DNA of 23,788 nt from CAZKYP01 sp964556885 (lineage in GTDB: Bacteria; Planctomycetota; Phycisphaerae; Sedimentisphaerales; Anaerobacaceae), in the NCBI GenBank assembly GCA_964556885.1, contig CAZKYP010000028.1, forward strand, positions 1 through 23,788. Direction: 5' to 3'. This document shows positions 22,176 through 23,788 of the stretch, one piece after another (the first letter of the stretch is position 1; the number at the start of each line of letters is the position of its first letter). The notes below the pieces were generated by a model. That model was not told the DNA's origin. It worked only from the letters and a program-made list of their open reading frames with translations, and did no database searches. The position numbers were made by a program, and so were the translations under genes.

Positions 22176-22183
22176 CCCTTTCT
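22176..22183 (-). promoter_or_regulatory. Ribosome binding site of the fucosidase gene
   Basis: Minus strand AGAAAGGG (22183-22176) lies 6 bases before the ATG at 22169 and directly touches the upstream ATG at 22175. The spacing selects 22169 as start. Confidence 0.6.
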
Positions 22184-22205
22184 AAAGAAATTAAAAATCA
22201 TAACA

Positions 22206-22226
22206 GGTGATTATATTAAAATCACC
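22206..22226. promoter_or_regulatory. Palindromic operator-like site over the fucosidase -10
   Basis: GGTGATT (22206-22212) and AATCACC (22220-22226) are perfect inverted 7-bp arms around a 7-base AT spacer. The site fully covers the minus-strand -10 hexamer (22215-22210), the expected place for a repressor. No regulator gene is coded nearby. Confidence 0.5.
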
Positions 22227-22238
22227 AAAGCCGGTCAA
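22210..22238 (-). promoter_or_regulatory. Near-consensus sigma70-type promoter of the fucosidase gene
   Basis: Read on the minus strand: TTGACC (22238-22233), a 17-base spacer and TATAAT (22215-22210). This matches 11 of 12 consensus positions. The predicted start of transcription is near 22203, which gives a leader of about 33 bases with the ribosome site in place. Confidence 0.7.
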
Positions 22239-22335
22239 GTTATGTAGCGGCCTGAGTGAATTTTATGTAGGATCAACGTTATTTATGCCTGCTATAAAGT
22301 CATTGCCGGGAACTGATTTTGCATTTACAATGGAC

Positions 22336-22383
22336 TTTGTCGGCGGCTGGAATGAAATAATACGCCGACAAATATTTTATAAT
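22336..22383 (+). promoter_or_regulatory. 10-bp perfect dyad plus TATAAT upstream of the ahbC-like gene
   Basis: TTTGTCGGCG (22336-22345) and CGCCGACAAA (22363-22372) are perfect inverted arms around 17 bases. Five bases later is TATAAT (22378-22383), with no recognisable -35 at the proper distance. The dyad occupies the -35 region and could be a regulator site. It could also fold in RNA, but no plus-strand gene lies upstream for it to terminate. The predicted transcript would start about 10 bases before ATG 22400 and carry no ribosome site. Confidence 0.5.
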
Positions 22384-22399
22384 TTCACAGACTGAATCT

Positions 22400-23650
22400 A
22401 TGATAAATATCAGCAAGTTATATTGCGACCAGGTTACGCCGGGAGACTGGCTGCGATACGGTCGAAAGGATTCCGGCAGGCGTGAAAATGAGATTGTGCC
22501 GAAGAGTGCTTCCGAGAGACGTCCTGTCGTGGTTTGGAATATCACCCGGGCCTGCAATCTCAGGTGCGTCCATTGCTATAACGACAGCGGGGCCGACAAA
22601 GCCGACGATGAGTTGGCTACCGAAGAGGCAAAAACCGTTCTGGATGACCTGGTTCGGTTCGGTGTCCCTTCGGTTCTTTTTTCCGGCGGTGAGCCTCTGA
22701 TGCGAACCGATTTATTCGAGCTGATTGGATATGCAGTGGAAAAAGGTTTGCGGGCTGTTGTTTCAACGAACGGCACTCTTATTACGCCCAATGTTGCAAT
22801 GCAAATGAAAAAATACGGCGTCTCGTATGTCGGAGTAAGTCTTGACGGTATCGGCCCGGTCAACGACGAATTTCGGGGAGTCAAGGGGGCGTTTGACAAG
22901 GCTGTGGCGGGCATAAAAAGCTGCCGGGAAGCCGATGTACGAGTCGGCCTTAGATTGACACTGACTAAAAGAAATATCCTGGATTTAGAGGGACTATTTG
23001 CTTTTTTCGAGAAGGAAAATATCGAACGTGCCTGCTTCTACCATTTTGTTCCCAGCGGCAGAGGTCGGATAATTGCAGACGAGATTCTCTCGCACGCTCA
23101 AACTCGCAACGCCGTCGATACGATATTAGCTAAAACAAAGCAATACAAACAGGCCGGCAGGACCACCGATATATTGACCGTCGACAATCATGTTGATGGA
23201 ATTTATCTGTATCTGAAATTGCTTCGGGAGGACCCTGCACGGGCGAAGGAGGTCTGGAAGCTGCTGACCTGGAACGGCGGCGGTATGTACAGCAGCGGCG
23301 TCGGAATCGGCTGTATAGACTTTCACGGCAAGGTGCATCCCGACCAGTTTTGGTGGCATTATGATCTTGGGGATGTTCGCCAAAAGCCCTTCAGCCGGAT
23401 TTGGATGAATACGAGCGACCCGCTGCTTCGTGGTTTGAAACAACGCCGCAGTTATATAAAGGGAAGATGCAGGCTGTGCAAATATTTCGACGGCTGCGGC
23501 GGAAGCCTCAGGGTCCGTGCCGACCTGCATTTCGGCAATCCCTGGGCGCCGGAGCCTGCGTGTTATTTGACGGACGCTGAAATAGGTCTTGACGAAGAAA
23601 AACAAACCGAGCTGGAACGCAGCGGAGAAATCTATCAGATGCCTGATTAG
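22400..23650 (+). CDS. ahbC: Radical SAM/SPASM enzyme, probable AhbC (12,18-didecarboxysiroheme deacetylase)
   Basis: This 416-residue soluble protein starts 'MINISKLYCDQVTPGDWLRYG', the way AhbC/NirJ-like proteins do. The radical SAM motif CxxxCxxC is Cys52, Cys56 and Cys59, and SGGEP is at 95-99. 'ACFYHFVPSGRG' and 'GVGIGCIDFHGKVHPDQFW' are characteristic of this group. The C-terminal SPASM-type cluster has Cys305, Cys357, Cys360, Cys366 and Cys388. AhbC removes the two acetate side chains of 12,18-didecarboxysiroheme to give Fe-coproporphyrin III in the siroheme-dependent heme pathway of sulfate reducers and archaea. The close relative NirJ acts in heme d1 synthesis. No other heme gene is present, so AhbC versus NirJ rests on motif resemblance. 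Start codon 22400 has no ribosome site, but its N-terminus matches the family. Confidence 0.85.
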   Translation: MINISKLYCDQVTPGDWLRYGRKDSGRRENEIVPKSASERRPVVVWNITRACNLRCVHCYNDSGADKADDELATEEAKTVLDDLVRFGVPSVLFSGGEPLMRTDLFELIGYAVEKGLRAVVSTNGTLITPNVAMQMKKYGVSYVGVSLDGIGPVNDEFRGVKGAFDKAVAGIKSCREADVRVGLRLTLTKRNILDLEGLFAFFEKENIERACFYHFVPSGRGRIIADEILSHAQTRNAVDTILAKTKQYKQAGRTTDILTVDNHVDGIYLYLKLLREDPARAKEVWKLLTWNGGGMYSSGVGIGCIDFHGKVHPDQFWWHYDLGDVRQKPFSRIWMNTSDPLLRGLKQRRSYIKGRCRLCKYFDGCGGSLRVRADLHFGNPWAPEPACYLTDAEIGLDEEKQTELERSGEIYQMPD

Positions 23651-23788
23651 TTTCCTGGACCGGGAATTTGCAAAGATGCCGACGTCTGCAAATTATTTTG
23701 TTCCCAAAAATGACTACGTCTGCAACATTGTGCCGGGATTTACTTCGGGCTTATCCTGTATAATCCCGCGCCGTGGAAGTTAATATCA
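23651..23788. other. Right-edge non-coding stretch
   Basis: No supported gene was seen in these 138 bases. TATAAT at 23759-23764 is a possible -10 for a gene beyond the edge, but no good -35 stands 16-18 bases upstream. No terminator hairpin for the ahbC-like gene was seen. Confidence 0.3.

Noticed and set aside
23759..23764. TATAAT near the right edge as a promoter
   Set aside because: There is no -35 at 16-18 bases and the downstream gene is not in the window.

Overview
The window looks like a chromosomal piece from an anaerobic, polysaccharide-degrading member of the Planctomycetota, probably a Phycisphaerae/Sedimentisphaerales-type bacterium. This is inferred from gene content and style, not from a marker gene. 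The clues are secreted pectin- and fucose-active enzymes with signal peptides, a MoxR/DUF58/BatA/DUF4159 gene train of the planctomycete kind, a siroheme-route (AhbC-type) radical SAM enzyme, and a dispersed palindromic element inside a gene. No rRNA, tRNA, CRISPR array, transposase or phage gene was found.

Layout. (1) 1-934, minus: N-terminal part of a secreted beta-strand-repeat surface protein that runs off the left edge. (2) 935-1320: AT-rich divergent intergenic region. (3) 1321-5412, plus: a tight three-gene pectin cassette of GH28 polygalacturonase, CE8-type pectin esterase with an extra C-terminal domain, and PL1-like pectate lyase with a calcium-binding tail. (4) 5413-5713: intergenic region with dyads and a -10 candidate. 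(5) 5714-20515, plus: eight genes, mostly overlapping by 1-4 bases. They encode a TPR/zinc-metallopeptidase protein, a DUF4159 protein with an RGG-rich insert, a MoxR AAA+ ATPase, a DUF58 protein, a BatA-like VWA membrane protein, a 1222-residue membrane/coiled-coil protein, a second membrane protein with a degenerate VWA plus a glutamine-amidotransferase-like region, and a caspase/C13-like protein whose catalytic Cys appears lost. (6) 20535-22169, minus: secreted GH29 alpha-L-fucosidase with a discoidin-like tail, behind a near-consensus promoter overlapped by a palindrome. (7) 22400-23650, plus: ahbC-like radical SAM/SPASM enzyme, preceded by a perfect 10-bp dyad.

How the parts may work together. 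The pectin genes form a logical extracellular sequence: demethylate, cleave by lyase, hydrolyse to galacturonate. The fucosidase could trim side chains of pectin or algal polymers. The long train joins an AAA+ ATPase with VWA/MIDAS proteins, membrane anchors, a long coiled coil, a periplasmic-type metallopeptidase and a pseudo-peptidase. It reads as one membrane-associated chaperone or surveillance machine of unknown substrate. It is the best candidate here for a poorly described system.

The most unusual small-scale signals are the 51-bp bilobed palindrome inserted exactly in frame (17 codons) in the coiled-coil gene, an LRRY-x3-GG-type motif shared by three proteins of the train, and the promoter/operator architectures upstream of the fucosidase, moxR and ahbC genes.
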